Shown here one piece after another: positions 54,531 through 63,415 of a stretch of DNA of 64,000 bases. Each line of letters opens with the position of its first letter. The stretch's first letter is position 1. The notes beneath the pieces were generated by a model. That model worked only from the letters and a program-made list of their open reading frames with translations. It did not search any database and was not told the DNA's origin. This DNA comes from an uncultured Lachnospiraceae bacterium. Lineage in GTDB: Bacteria; Bacillota; Clostridia; Lachnospirales; Lachnospiraceae. The position numbers were made by a program, and so were the translations under genes. The stretch is from the NCBI GenBank assembly GCA_934351835.1, contig CAKRJP010000013.1:1-64000 (forward strand), read 5' to 3'.

Positions 54531-54994
54531 TCTATATTATCCTTTGTACGTATATCCAGCTTTTCAATCAGTCGTTCCAACGACTGCTCAAAGCGAACAT
54601 CATCATCTAATGTTCGCTTCGCCGGTCCTTTCAGATGCTTCTTTTTCTTCGCATTCCTGGCTTTCTTTGCCAGATGTCTTTCCATCAGCATCTGATCAAT
54701 ATTTTCATTCGTATACCACTTTCCACTCTGATGAATCCCGAAGGCGCCCTTGCCAAGAATCATCGCAGCAACACCATAATCCTGCGTCACCACAATATCA
54801 TCCTTCTTGCAAATACTGACCAGCTTAAAATCCACCGCATCAGCACCCGCACCAACGGTTATGACCTCACTGTAATCAGACTGCAGAACATGATTGGTAT
54901 CACATAACAAAATCACGGGAATCCGATGTTTCTCTGCCAATTTTTCCACGATGCCCACCACCGGACAGGCATCTGCATCTACTAAAATTCTCAT
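54527..54994 (-). CDS. YaiI/YqxD family protein (UPF0178)
   Basis: This 155-residue protein has the family opening RILVDADACPVVGIVEKLA and PIN-like features (VTQDYGVAAMILGKGAFG), suggesting a metal-dependent nuclease fold; function is not established. It begins a tight three-gene cluster with the methyltransferase and metallopeptidase. Confidence 0.88.
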   Translation of the reverse strand: MRILVDADACPVVGIVEKLAEKHRIPVILLCDTNHVLQSDYSEVITVGAGADAVDFKLVSICKKDDIVVTQDYGVAAMILGKGAFGIHQSGKWYTNENIDQMLMERHLAKKARNAKKKKHLKGPAKRTLDDDVRFEQSLERLIEKLDIRTKDNIE

Positions 54995-55013
54995 ATTATC
55001 TGTTCCTTAAAAC

Positions 55014-56009
55014 TTATTCTTCGCTGTACTGCTTTCGCAATCTCTCAATCTCTTCTTGTACCTGCTCCACCACTTCATCCGGCCCGATGATCTTCACGCC
55101 ATCTCCCAGTGACATGATCCACCCCAGGAACTGGTTACTGACATGTACTGCAACTTTTACCGTAAAATGGTCTTTATCCTCAGGTATCAGCATCACATCT
55201 TTTCCAAAGCGGTCAATGATAACTCCCGCCAGAAAGTTATCCACAAATAATTTAACTTCCTGCTCTTTTCCTCCAAACATCCCAAAACTTTTCCGCGCGT
55301 AATCCGCCATATCCAGTTTCTTAAAATGTTCTCTGCCTTCTCGGTCTTCCTCGGACATCTGAATCTTGAGCATCTTATCCACCCGATAGTGTTTGATTTT
55401 TCCCACAGAGGAATCATAGCCTACCAGATAATAATTTTCATCATCCCAGGAAAGTCCCCAGGGACTGATATGATAATAGGCCCCATCATGTCGAAGTTCC
55501 ATTTCTTTTTTTACATTCCACTGATAATATTGAAATTTTATCTTTTTATTCTCAGAAATGGCATTATGGATTGCATCTACTGTATAATAAATGCTCTCAT
55601 TCATCGTCTTAATTCTTCCGGACACATACACCTGCCGCTGTAGTTTCTGTGCATCAAATTTACTGACCAGTGTTTCCAATTTTCGGATCAATGCATTTGT
55701 CTTTTTCTCCGTGATAAATTTGGAAGACTGGATTGCATCTACCAGAAGTTTTAACTCAGGCAGTTCAAATGGTCGGTTCACTACCCGGTAATGATACCGG
55801 TTTCCGACCTGTTCCCCCTCCACTTCAATTCCCAGTACTTCCAAATCTCGGAGATCATTATAAATACTTTTTCTATCTGCCGTGATATCATATTCTGCCA
55901 ACGCTGCTTTTATTTCCGGCATTGTAATATAATGCTCATCATCTGTTTTTTCCTGCATGATCTGTGCAAGTCGGTACAGCTTAAATTTCTGATTTGTTCC
56001 TTTCGGCAT
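55014..56009 (-). CDS. WYL-domain transcriptional regulator (YafY-like)
   Basis: This 331-residue regulator has an N-terminal DeoR-type HTH (about 10-75, IYNDLRDLEVLGIEVEGE being the recognition part) and a WYL domain (about 145-220, ISPWGLSWDDENYYLVGYD), which often binds nucleic acid or second messengers. Start at 56009 has GGGAG 9 nt upstream. It may control neighbouring defence- or nuclease-like genes. A fragment almost identical to part of its HTH lies at 57388-57416. Confidence 0.88.
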   Translation of the reverse strand: MPKGTNQKFKLYRLAQIMQEKTDDEHYITMPEIKAALAEYDITADRKSIYNDLRDLEVLGIEVEGEQVGNRYHYRVVNRPFELPELKLLVDAIQSSKFITEKKTNALIRKLETLVSKFDAQKLQRQVYVSGRIKTMNESIYYTVDAIHNAISENKKIKFQYYQWNVKKEMELRHDGAYYHISPWGLSWDDENYYLVGYDSSVGKIKHYRVDKMLKIQMSEEDREGREHFKKLDMADYARKSFGMFGGKEQEVKLFVDNFLAGVIIDRFGKDVMLIPEDKDHFTVKVAVHVSNQFLGWIMSLGDGVKIIGPDEVVEQVQEEIERLRKQYSEE

Positions 56010-56044
56010 GGTGCTCCTCTCCCTTTCCAAAATGCTAGTTAAAA

Positions 56045-56935
56045 TTATTCTTCAGCAATCAGATTCAATTCTTCATCCGTTGCTCCTAATAATTTCTTAG
56101 CATCCGCTTTTGTTCCGCCATTTTTCAAAAATTCTTTAATGATTCCTATTCTCCCCTGGTTTCTCCCAATTTCTTCGCCTTCTCTTCTTCCACGTCTCTC
56201 GGCACTCACCATCTGTGAATTATAATCTTTTATTGATTTTTCCCGATATTCATACTCCAGTCGTTTCTTTTCATCCGCACTCAGATTTTTCAAAAGTTCA
56301 TATGCTTCTCCGATATATTCGTCTTTTTCTGCCATCTCTTCAAAATCCTCCTTGCTCTTCCCATTCAAGAATCGCATCCAGCGGATCAGTCCCGATTCAT
56401 TCTGATCCTCCTGCGGCAGTTTAGATAACTCTAAGATATGTAATTCCATAAGATCACTGTAGACTTTTCCGGTATTAAAATCATACAGCCCAACCTTGTG
56501 GTAACATTCTTTGTCATCAAGAAAATGTGCAAAATCGAGAATACTTACATGAATACAGCGTTTCAAGACGTCATAGGATTCTCCCTTCTCAATCTGATCC
56601 ACATACATCTTTGACCAGTAAAATAATAATCTCTGTGTCCAGAACTCAAACGGTACTACCTGCATCTCAAAATCTATCTTGGTACCATCTTTCATTTTCG
56701 CCAACACGTCTAAGATTCCATACTTGCTATCCGGATATTCCTGCCGCAAAATTGTCGGAAGCAATTCTGTACTTTCAATATCTTCCGGGGATTTTCCAAG
56801 CAATGCCGCGATGATTCCTTTTCTGACCTTCGCACTCTGCATTAATTCTTTAAAGCAGAAGTCTACTTTTGGACTCATGAGAAATTCATCTTTTTTAATT
56901 CTCTCTGGGAATTTTTCTGGGTTAAAATATGCCAT
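56045..56935 (-). CDS. PD-(D/E)XK nuclease-family protein (Rpn/putative transposase)
   Basis: This 296-residue protein belongs to the PD-(D/E)XK nuclease family annotated as 'Rpn family recombination-promoting nuclease/putative transposase'. The core is FCFKELM, SKYGILDVLAKMKDGTKIDFEMQV (D and E-x-Q/M-Q catalytic residues), and a charged tail with a GRREGEEIGRNQGRIGIIKEF helix. Members are very abundant in Lachnospiraceae and may mediate RecA-independent recombination. It lies 35 nt upstream of the WYL regulator gene. Confidence 0.85.
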   Translation of the reverse strand: MAYFNPEKFPERIKKDEFLMSPKVDFCFKELMQSAKVRKGIIAALLGKSPEDIESTELLPTILRQEYPDSKYGILDVLAKMKDGTKIDFEMQVVPFEFWTQRLLFYWSKMYVDQIEKGESYDVLKRCIHVSILDFAHFLDDKECYHKVGLYDFNTGKVYSDLMELHILELSKLPQEDQNESGLIRWMRFLNGKSKEDFEEMAEKDEYIGEAYELLKNLSADEKKRLEYEYREKSIKDYNSQMVSAERRGRREGEEIGRNQGRIGIIKEFLKNGGTKADAKKLLGATDEELNLIAEE

Positions 56936-57320
56936 ATATATTCTCCTTTCTGTGATATAAAAACTACAAAAAGAAGAATTCTTTACGATTATTTTAGCAT
57001 ATACCTTTTTTTGCGAAAAGCCATGAAATATATTTAAACATACGAAACATATAAATATAACAATTGCCTAATATAACACTAAATATAATACTGTTATAAT
57101 TCTTTGCTCTCTGTAGCTTTATATCTTTCGTTGTTTACTTCGGTTCTTTTCCATCTTCTGATACTCGCTTGATCTTAAGCTTCCGAAAATGAGAAACCCT
57201 TTTGGTTATCAGATACTGTTTGCAGATTTACAGAATGTCATCTGCGTGGATTTAGAATACCAGATAGCACTATCATTTTCAACACTTGAAAATACACAAT
57301 CGTTCGACATATTTCGACAA

Positions 57321-57354
57321 GAAAGGGAAGTAATCTTCCGACTACTTCCCTTTC
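57321..57354 (-). terminator. Terminator after truncated pepT
   Basis: GAAAGGGAAGTA (57321-57332) and TACTTCCCTTTC (57343-57354) form a perfect 12-bp stem with a 10-nt loop, followed on the minus strand by a short T-rich tail. Confidence 0.75.
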
Positions 57355-57387
57355 TATCTCATCATTGCTTAACTCCAATACCGCTCC

Positions 57388-57416
57388 ATGTACTTCCAAA
57401 TCTCAGAGATCATTAT
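57388..57416 (-). pseudogene. Fragment of a WYL-type regulator HTH gene
   Basis: GTACTTCCAAATCTC-A/G-GAGATCATTATA matches 27 of 28 bases of the WYL regulator gene at 55834-55862. In the minus-strand frame it reads N-D-L-stop-D-L-E-V, the CGA of the intact gene having become TGA. It is a relic, lying just after the pepT stop. Confidence 0.6.
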
Positions 57417-57422
57417 ATTAGG

Positions 57423-58343
57423 TTATACCGCAAAATGTGTAACAATATTCGTGATTGCCTCTGTAATCTTTTCCATTGACTGGATAGATACATATTCATA
57501 TCTTCCATGACAGTTGTGACTTCCATCACATATATTCGGCGTCGGTATTCCCTTCTGTGACAGAACGGAACCATCCGTTCCTCCTCGCATTGGTTTTGTA
57601 TAAGGTGCAAAACCTGCTTTTTCCATTCCTTCTTTTATTGCTTCTACAATTTCGAAGTTAGGTAAAATCTGTTCTGCCATGTTGTAATAGGTGTCTTCTG
57701 TTTTTACAGAAACAGTACCTTCTCCATATTTGTAATTCAAAAATTCTTCAATTCGATGCATTTGCTCTTTTCGATTTTCAAATTTGTCTCTGTCAAAATC
57801 ACGAATATAAAAACGCATAGTAGTCAGTTCTACTTCACCTTTAAAATCAAGGACATGATAATATCCTTCATACATTTCTGTATGTGCCGGTGTCTCTGCT
57901 TCCGGAAGCATATTGAGATATTCATTCGCAATTAAAATCGCATTCTTCATCTGGTTTTTGGATAATCCAGGATGGATATTCACACCTTTTATTGTTACAT
58001 CTGCAGAAGCTGCGTTAAAGCATTCATATGATATTTCTCCAAGCCCATATGCATCCAACGTATAAGCAAAATCAGGATTAAACCTTGTCATATCGACTAT
58101 ATTTGCTCCGAGGCATCCCACCTCTTCATCTGGTGTGAAAAAGACTTGAATTTCTCCATGCTTCACTTCCGGATGTTCATGTAAATATTCCAGCATCTGC
58201 ATAATTTCTGCAATTCCAGCCTTATCATCAGCCCCTAAAAGTGTCGTTCCATCGGTAACAATAAGGTCATCACCTACATACTGTCCCAGATGTTCAAACT
58301 TTTCCCTCTCCATGACAATTCCGGCTTCTTCGTTAAGAACGAT
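57423..58343 (-). pseudogene. pepT: 5'-truncated peptidase T (pepT)
   Basis: The frame matches the C-terminal ~300 residues of PepT, an M20 tripeptidase of about 408 residues. Present are VTDGTTLLGADDKAGIAEIM (metal Asp), FFTPDEEVGCLGANIVDM (catalytic Glu pair) and SHNCHGRYEYVSIQSM (metal His). The first ~110 residues, including the H-x-D metal-ligand motif, are absent. PepT-like codons (VLNEEAGIVMEREKF) continue upstream of the first ATG at 58313, then a TAA cuts the frame at about 58359. The gene can hardly make active enzyme; a metal ligand and the start are gone. Confidence 0.8.
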
Positions 58344-58379
58344 ATAGCATAATGCTTTTTATTTTTTCGCTATTTTTCA

Positions 58380-58408
58380 TTACTTCATCGTCTTTGCTAA
58401 TGAAGTAA
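58380..58408. repeat. Inverted repeat between merR-type gene and pepT relic
   Basis: TTACTTCAT (58380-58388) and ATGAAGTAA (58400-58408) form a 9-bp inverted repeat with an 11-nt loop. It lies just after the MerR-type gene and near the truncation point of pepT. No T-run follows on the minus strand. It may be a weak terminator or a scar. Confidence 0.5.
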
Positions 58409-58429
58409 ACAGCACAGTCGTCTCTGGAC

Positions 58430-59437
58430 TTACCAGTCGGCTCCAAGTATTAATTGTGGAAAATTTGCTAAAAGTTCCAGCTCACCGTACTGACTGTGTA
58501 TTAAGTCGATTTTGTCACCAAATAAATCAAGAAGCTGTTTTTCAAGATTCTTTCCTTCCTCGGTTTGCTGCAGCCAATCGTAAACTCTTTCGCAGGTGAA
58601 ATGAATGTTCGTGCAATAATTTACGAAAAGAGAACTGATTTCTAACATGATAGAACAAATCTCACTGTCGTAGATTTGTATTTCCGGATAAATATACAGA
58701 GAGTAATATCTTTTCCAGGCATCAATATTTTCTCTATTTTTTATAAATGTACGGATTCTGTTTTTCATTTCTTCAGCATATTGTAAACACCCTTCGTAAT
58801 CTAAAGATGCCACATAATTGATATGTTTGTCTTTCTTTTTGAAAAGCCTGTCAATGTCAACAATGTCAAGTGTATGAAGAAATTGACGAATCTTGCGACA
58901 GTTTTCATTATACTGAATGTTTGTAAGATGATTTAATTTTTGCCACAAAAACTCCTGATATTCGGTCAACGGTGGTTCCGGAAGAAAATTAACCCACAAA
59001 ATACGGTTAACCTGAAGCATATCATTTGCATCAAAAGAATCCTTTTCCTGATAAAATTGTATTTTAGGAATATGGATCTGAGCTCCTAAAGCATATAGTT
59101 TATCAATATCTGTATTAACCGGAAGGCGTTCGAAAAGATCATTCATAGCAGATAAAATTCCTTCTAAATGTTCCTTTTCTTTATGAAGTTCTTTGATATG
59201 TTGATTTAAATATAGTCCGGTGCTGTCAGGTGTATTCAGAATAGATCTGATCACGGAAATAGAAAGACCGGCATCACGAAACAAACGTATTAAAGATAAT
59301 CGTTTCACTTCTTCCTCTGAAAAATCATAATAACCGTTCTGGGCATCAGAAGCAGGAGAAAGCAATCCCTCTTTAATATAATAGTGAATATTTCTTTTTG
59401 TGAATCCGCTTATTTTACAGATTTCCTGCATTCTCAT
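58430..59437 (-). CDS. MerR-type regulator with large C-terminal domain
   Basis: This 335-residue regulator has an N-terminal MerR winged HTH (MQEICKISGFTKRNIHYYIK, then GYYDFSEEEVKRLSLIRLFR), a dimerisation helix (about 80-110), and a large ~220-residue C-terminal helical domain of unknown ligand specificity. MerR proteins usually activate promoters with 19-20-nt spacers. It is divergent from the fusion enzyme gene and shares its intergenic region. GGAGG lies 7 nt from the start. It likely senses the substrate of the enzyme or a related compound. Confidence 0.85.
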   Translation of the reverse strand: MRMQEICKISGFTKRNIHYYIKEGLLSPASDAQNGYYDFSEEEVKRLSLIRLFRDAGLSISVIRSILNTPDSTGLYLNQHIKELHKEKEHLEGILSAMNDLFERLPVNTDIDKLYALGAQIHIPKIQFYQEKDSFDANDMLQVNRILWVNFLPEPPLTEYQEFLWQKLNHLTNIQYNENCRKIRQFLHTLDIVDIDRLFKKKDKHINYVASLDYEGCLQYAEEMKNRIRTFIKNRENIDAWKRYYSLYIYPEIQIYDSEICSIMLEISSLFVNYCTNIHFTCERVYDWLQQTEEGKNLEKQLLDLFGDKIDLIHSQYGELELLANFPQLILGADW

Positions 59438-59723
59438 AACGTATCCTCCTTGTCACGTTATTTATATAATTCCAGTATACTTATCCCAAAGTGTACAGTC
59501 AACTGTACAGAGAAAATGCCCCTTTTTTTCAATAAATGATTTCTTATGGGGATTTTAACTAATGTAGTTCGGAAAAAGGTAAAAAGTAGGGGTGAAGTTT
59601 GTCAATAATGCGTTCTTGACGTTCATTCTTCTGTACAGTGTAAACTATAAGTAACGCAAAACTCGTAGCAAGAATGCAGGGACATTCTTAAAAAAGAAAA
59701 TAAGAAAAAGGAGGCTGATTTTT
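59438..59723. promoter_or_regulatory. Divergent promoter/operator region of the MerR regulator and fusion enzyme
   Basis: This 286-nt region holds three copies of the TGTACAG element. Two form a perfect palindrome (TGTACAGT, 2 nt, ACTGTACA; 59492-59509) overlapping the -35 box of the regulator promoter (TTGACT 59497-59502, 17-nt spacer, TATACT 59474-59479, minus). The third (CTGTACAG, 59631-59638) lies in the 19-nt spacer of the enzyme promoter (TTGACG 59616-59621, TAAACT 59641-59646, plus). A small hairpin (AAGAATG/CATTCTT, 59670-59689) follows. Confidence 0.7.
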
Positions 59724-62700
59724 GTGTTTGAGAAGTTATTTAGTCCTATAAAAATAAAAGATATGGAATTAAAGAACCGTATTATTCTTCCGGCTATGGG
59801 AACTAAATTTTCCGGTGACGGAAGTGAAGTTACGGACAAACTGATCGATTATCATGTGGCTCGTGCAAAAGGTGGAAGCGGATTGAACATTGTTGAAGTT
59901 ACAAGTGTTTACACTCCGGCTGCACCAAAACGTTTCTTATCCCTTAGTGAAGACGAGTATATTCCGGGTATGAAACGATTAACAGATGCAATTCATGCAG
60001 AAGGTGGTAAAGCCGGTGTTCAGTTGTGGCTTGGAGCTCTGGCAGTTTCTTCCGACCGTGCGGCACAGATCATTATCCCAAGTGATATGCCGGTCAGTGC
60101 AGAGGTTACAATTCCGGGAATGCCTAAAGAATTGATCCCGGTTGTAGTAGATGCTTACGGAAAGGCTGCAAACCGTGCAGTTCAGGCAGGATATGACTGT
60201 ATCGAATTCCATTGTGCACATACATACTTGCCACATTCTTTCTTGTCCGGCGGAATTAACAGACGAACAGACGAGTATGGCGGATCCTTTGAAAACCGTG
60301 CAAAATTCCCATTAGAGTGTATTCGCGCAATCCGTGCTAATATGCCGGAGGGCATGCCATTGTTAATGAGAATTGATGCACATGATGACTATCTTGAAGG
60401 CGGACTTACAATCGAAGAAGTAATCGAATTCTGTAAACTTGCACAGAAAGCAGGTGTTGACGTTCTGGATGTTTCCAGAGGAAATATCTTGTCAAACGGA
60501 TTGAAATTCGAAGTTCCTCCTGTAGATCTTCCACAGGGATTCAATGTTGACAATGCAGCTAAAATCCGTGAAGCAACAGGAATGCTGACAATCGGAGTCG
60601 GACGAATCAATACCCCTGAACTTGCAGAAAAGATACTGGAAGAAGATAAAGTTGATATGGTTGTTATGGGACGTGCGCAGCTTGCTGATCCAAACTTCTG
60701 TAAGAAGGCAGAAGCAGGGGAAACAGACGATATCGATTACTGCGTTGGCTGTAATCAGGGATGTTATGACGGATTTGAAAATATGGATGTGGAATGTATT
60801 ACATGTCTTCGTAACCCGGCACTTGGACGCGAAAAAGAATGCGAGATCCATCCGACAGAAAAACCAGAGACAGTACTTGTAGCCGGCGGCGGTATTGCAG
60901 GACTGGAAGCTGCAATTATCCTGAAGAAGAGAGGACATAATCCGATTCTCTGCGAAGCGACAGACACACTTGGTGGTCAGTTCTTAACGGCAGGCGAAGC
61001 ACCGCGTAAGAAAGAAATGAAAGCGGCAGCAATCTCAATGGCTAAAAAGGCTGAACGACTGGGCGTTGATATTCGTATGAATACGAAAGTTACACCGGGA
61101 ATGATTGAAGAAATCAAACCACATACAGTTATGAACGCAATTGGTGCAGAGTCAATCATTCCACCGATTCCAGGCGTAGATAAAGCATTTGTAAAAGATT
61201 CTCATGATATATTAGACGGTAAAGCAGAAGCTACAGGAAATGTTGTTGTGATCGGCGGCGGTATGGTCGGCATGGAAACAGCAGAATATCTGGCAGAAAA
61301 GGGAGCGAAAGTAAGCGTTCTCGAAATGCTTCCGGATATCTGTTCTGATATGGGAACAACAAGAAAAATATGCATGGGTGAAGAAATCCAGAAATCCGGA
61401 ATTATCCCGGTTACATCCGTAAAAGTAACTGAAATCGGTGACAATGTTGTGATCGGCGAAAAAGACGGTGAAAAAGTTGAATTCCCATGTGATACGGCAG
61501 TACTTGCAATCGGTGCTAAGAAACGTGACGGAAGTGCTCTTGCAGAGACATGTTATAAAAATGGAATCGGTTACTTTGAGATTGGTGATGCAGCAATGGC
61601 AAGACGTGCAATAAATGCAACCAGAGAAGCAATGGATGCAGCACTTACATTTGACCGTGAAGATGTTCACAGAGATGTATCAAAACCAAAAAAACTTGTT
61701 TTTATAACAGGTGCGAGCGGAATGATGGGAGGCCAGACACTGAAACAGTTGCTGGCAAGACCAAACAGATTCAAAGTACGTGCGCTGCTCAGACCATCCG
61801 ATAAGAACCGTGTATTTGCAAAGAAACATATGTGTCCTGCACTTGAAGTTGTATGGGGAGACATGTCAGATTACGACACGATCAAAAAATGCGTAGATGG
61901 CTGTGATTATGTATTACATATTGGTGCAATGGTATCTCCGGCAGCGGATAAATATCCGGAAGAGACATTGTATACAAATATCGGATCAACATTAAATATC
62001 ATTAAAGCAATTAAAGAACAGCCGGATCCGGACAAAGTTCATTTAGCATATGTCGGAACAGTTGCTATGACAGGAAGCAGACTGGAACCGGTACATTTTG
62101 GTCGAGTTGGAGATCCAATGAACCCGTCTATTCACGATTACTATGCATTGTCAAAAGTATTTACTGAGGCAGCATTGTATGATTGCGGATTAAAATACTG
62201 GGTATCTATTCGCCAGACAGGTCAGCATCCAAGTGCAGAGACTGCAGCTCAGGAACCAATCATGTTCCATCAGCCACCGAACAATGTATTAGAGTGGAGC
62301 ACACAGATCGAGTCCGGTATCTGTATGGCAAACTTATGTGAAGACTGGGTAGATGAAAGCTTCTGGAGAAAAGCATATAACTTAAGTAGTGGAAAAGAAT
62401 TCCGTAAGACTACATGGGAATTCATGAATCTTAACCTAAATCCGATGGGTTACAATTTTGAAGATATTTACGAACCACAGCAAATGGCAAGATTCAACTT
62501 CCATGGGCAGTACTATACAGATGCAGATGTTTTGGAAAATTATCTCCACTTCCGCTGCATTTCCGGAAAAGAGTATTGGGAAAAAGTTGAAAATACAGCA
62601 AGGCGTCTTTTCAAGAACCCAATGGTTGCGGCAATGCTTCCGAATATTGAGCAGTTAAAAGCAAATAATACAGCGATAGCTTCAAAAGAAATGGGACCAA

Positions 62701-63188
62701 AATGGGCAGAAGAAAATAATAAAACCGAGTGGATTCAGGCATTCTACGGATCTTTGGAAGAAAAACATAAATTGATCGGAACAAAATTTGAACTTCATCG
62801 CCCAAGCGAAGAAGAAACATTCCTTGATCACGGATATGATGAAAGCAAAGGTCTTGAGAATCTGACAGCTGAAGATCTTAAGAAAGCAGCAGAGTTCAGA
62901 GGAGGCGAGTATCTTGGCGGAGAAATCGAAGATATCTACACTCCTGTAAAATGGAAATGTGCATTCGGACATGAATTTGATTTATCTGTAAATGCGGCTC
63001 TTCAGGGAGGACACTGGTGTCCGGAATGTATGAAGAAGAGCTGGGCTTATCCGAAGATTGCAAGAAAGAACCCATTCTATGCACAGGTATGGGATCCACA
63101 GCACAGCGAGGATGAGACTTACGAAATCCCAATGAGATTCAGTGCATATGAGATCCGTGAAGAGCTGAAAAAGAAACTTGATTTATAA
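59724..63188 (+). CDS. Ene-reductase / SDR / zinc-ribbon fusion flavoenzyme
   Basis: This 1154-residue multidomain protein starts GTG with AAGGAGG 9 nt upstream. Residues 1-335 are an Old Yellow Enzyme TIM barrel (substrate-binding HCAHTYLP with Tyr168; INRRTDEYGGSFENRAKFP). Cys340, 343, 347 and 361 form an Fe-S site of 2,4-dienoyl-CoA reductase type. GGGIAGLE (388-395, FAD) and GGGMVGME (511-518, NAD(P)H) complete the DCR/BaiCD/BaiH-like reductase. Residues about 655-960 are an extended SDR (TGASGMMGG, catalytic Y807-x3-K811). The C-terminus (1060-1154) has a Zn motif C1079-x3-H1083/C1099-x2-C1102 like DUF4379. It is inferred to perform sequential C=C and C=O reductions on a polycyclic or enoate substrate; the substrate is not known. 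Confidence 0.85.
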   Translation: MFEKLFSPIKIKDMELKNRIILPAMGTKFSGDGSEVTDKLIDYHVARAKGGSGLNIVEVTSVYTPAAPKRFLSLSEDEYIPGMKRLTDAIHAEGGKAGVQLWLGALAVSSDRAAQIIIPSDMPVSAEVTIPGMPKELIPVVVDAYGKAANRAVQAGYDCIEFHCAHTYLPHSFLSGGINRRTDEYGGSFENRAKFPLECIRAIRANMPEGMPLLMRIDAHDDYLEGGLTIEEVIEFCKLAQKAGVDVLDVSRGNILSNGLKFEVPPVDLPQGFNVDNAAKIREATGMLTIGVGRINTPELAEKILEEDKVDMVVMGRAQLADPNFCKKAEAGETDDIDYCVGCNQGCYDGFENMDVECITCLRNPALGREKECEIHPTEKPETVLVAGGGIAGLEAAIILKKRGHNPILCEATDTLGGQFLTAGEAPRKKEMKAAAISMAKKAERLGVDIRMNTKVTPGMIEEIKPHTVMNAIGAESIIPPIPGVDKAFVKDSHDILDGKAEATGNVVVIGGGMVGMETAEYLAEKGAKVSVLEMLPDICSDMGTTRKICMGEEIQKSGIIPVTSVKVTEIGDNVVIGEKDGEKVEFPCDTAVLAIGAKKRDGSALAETCYKNGIGYFEIGDAAMARRAINATREAMDAALTFDREDVHRDVSKPKKLVFITGASGMMGGQTLKQLLARPNRFKVRALLRPSDKNRVFAKKHMCPALEVVWGDMSDYDTIKKCVDGCDYVLHIGAMVSPAADKYPEETLYTNIGSTLNIIKAIKEQPDPDKVHLAYVGTVAMTGSRLEPVHFGRVGDPMNPSIHDYYALSKVFTEAALYDCGLKYWVSIRQTGQHPSAETAAQEPIMFHQPPNNVLEWSTQIESGICMANLCEDWVDESFWRKAYNLSSGKEFRKTTWEFMNLNLNPMGYNFEDIYEPQQMARFNFHGQYYTDADVLENYLHFRCISGKEYWEKVENTARRLFKNPMVAAMLPNIEQLKANNTAIASKEMGPKWAEENNKTEWIQAFYGSLEEKHKLIGTKFELHRPSEEETFLDHGYDESKGLENLTAEDLKKAAEFRGGEYLGGEIEDIYTPVKWKCAFGHEFDLSVNAALQGGHWCPECMKKSWAYPKIARKNPFYAQVWDPQHSEDETYEIPMRFSAYEIREELKKKLDL

Positions 63189-63231
63189 ACCTATAGTGTA
63201 AATATAGTAAGAATATCTTTTCTGATGAATG

Positions 63232-63256
63232 GGGAAAGCCTGGCTCAGGCTTTCCC
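63232..63256 (+). terminator. Hairpin after the fusion enzyme gene
   Basis: GGGAAAGCCTG and CAGGCTTTCCC form a perfect 11-bp stem with loop GCT, 43 nt after the stop. There is no T-run, so termination is likely but not ideal. The rest of 63189-63415 holds nothing recognisable. Confidence 0.6.
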
Positions 63257-63415
63257 ACGTTAAAGTTTATGAAAGGGAGCTTCTTTTTACTTGTATGTCT
63301 TACGTGTTGACGCTTCCGCAAGAAGACGAGGGTGATTTCTTATCGCATCCTCCCATTTATCTGATTTTTATAGTAAGCTCTTGCTTTGACTCATTAGAAT
63401 ACTATTATTTATTTT

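Larger units (their letters stand above)
56936..57422. other. Gene-poor gap with regulator relic and terminator
   Basis: This 487-nt gap is AT-rich on its left half and has no convincing gene. It holds the promoter region of the nuclease-family gene, the pepT terminator hairpin (57321-57354) and a relic of a WYL-type regulator HTH (57388-57416). Nothing else was recognised. Confidence 0.7.

Noticed and set aside
56045..56935. Insertion sequence at the PD-(D/E)XK 'transposase' gene
   Set aside because: No terminal inverted repeats or target duplications were visible, and the family is better described as stand-alone nucleases.
57189..57479. A 96-codon plus-strand frame in the gap left of pepT
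   Set aside because: It overlaps the pepT terminator, the regulator relic and the pepT 3' end, with no ribosome site.
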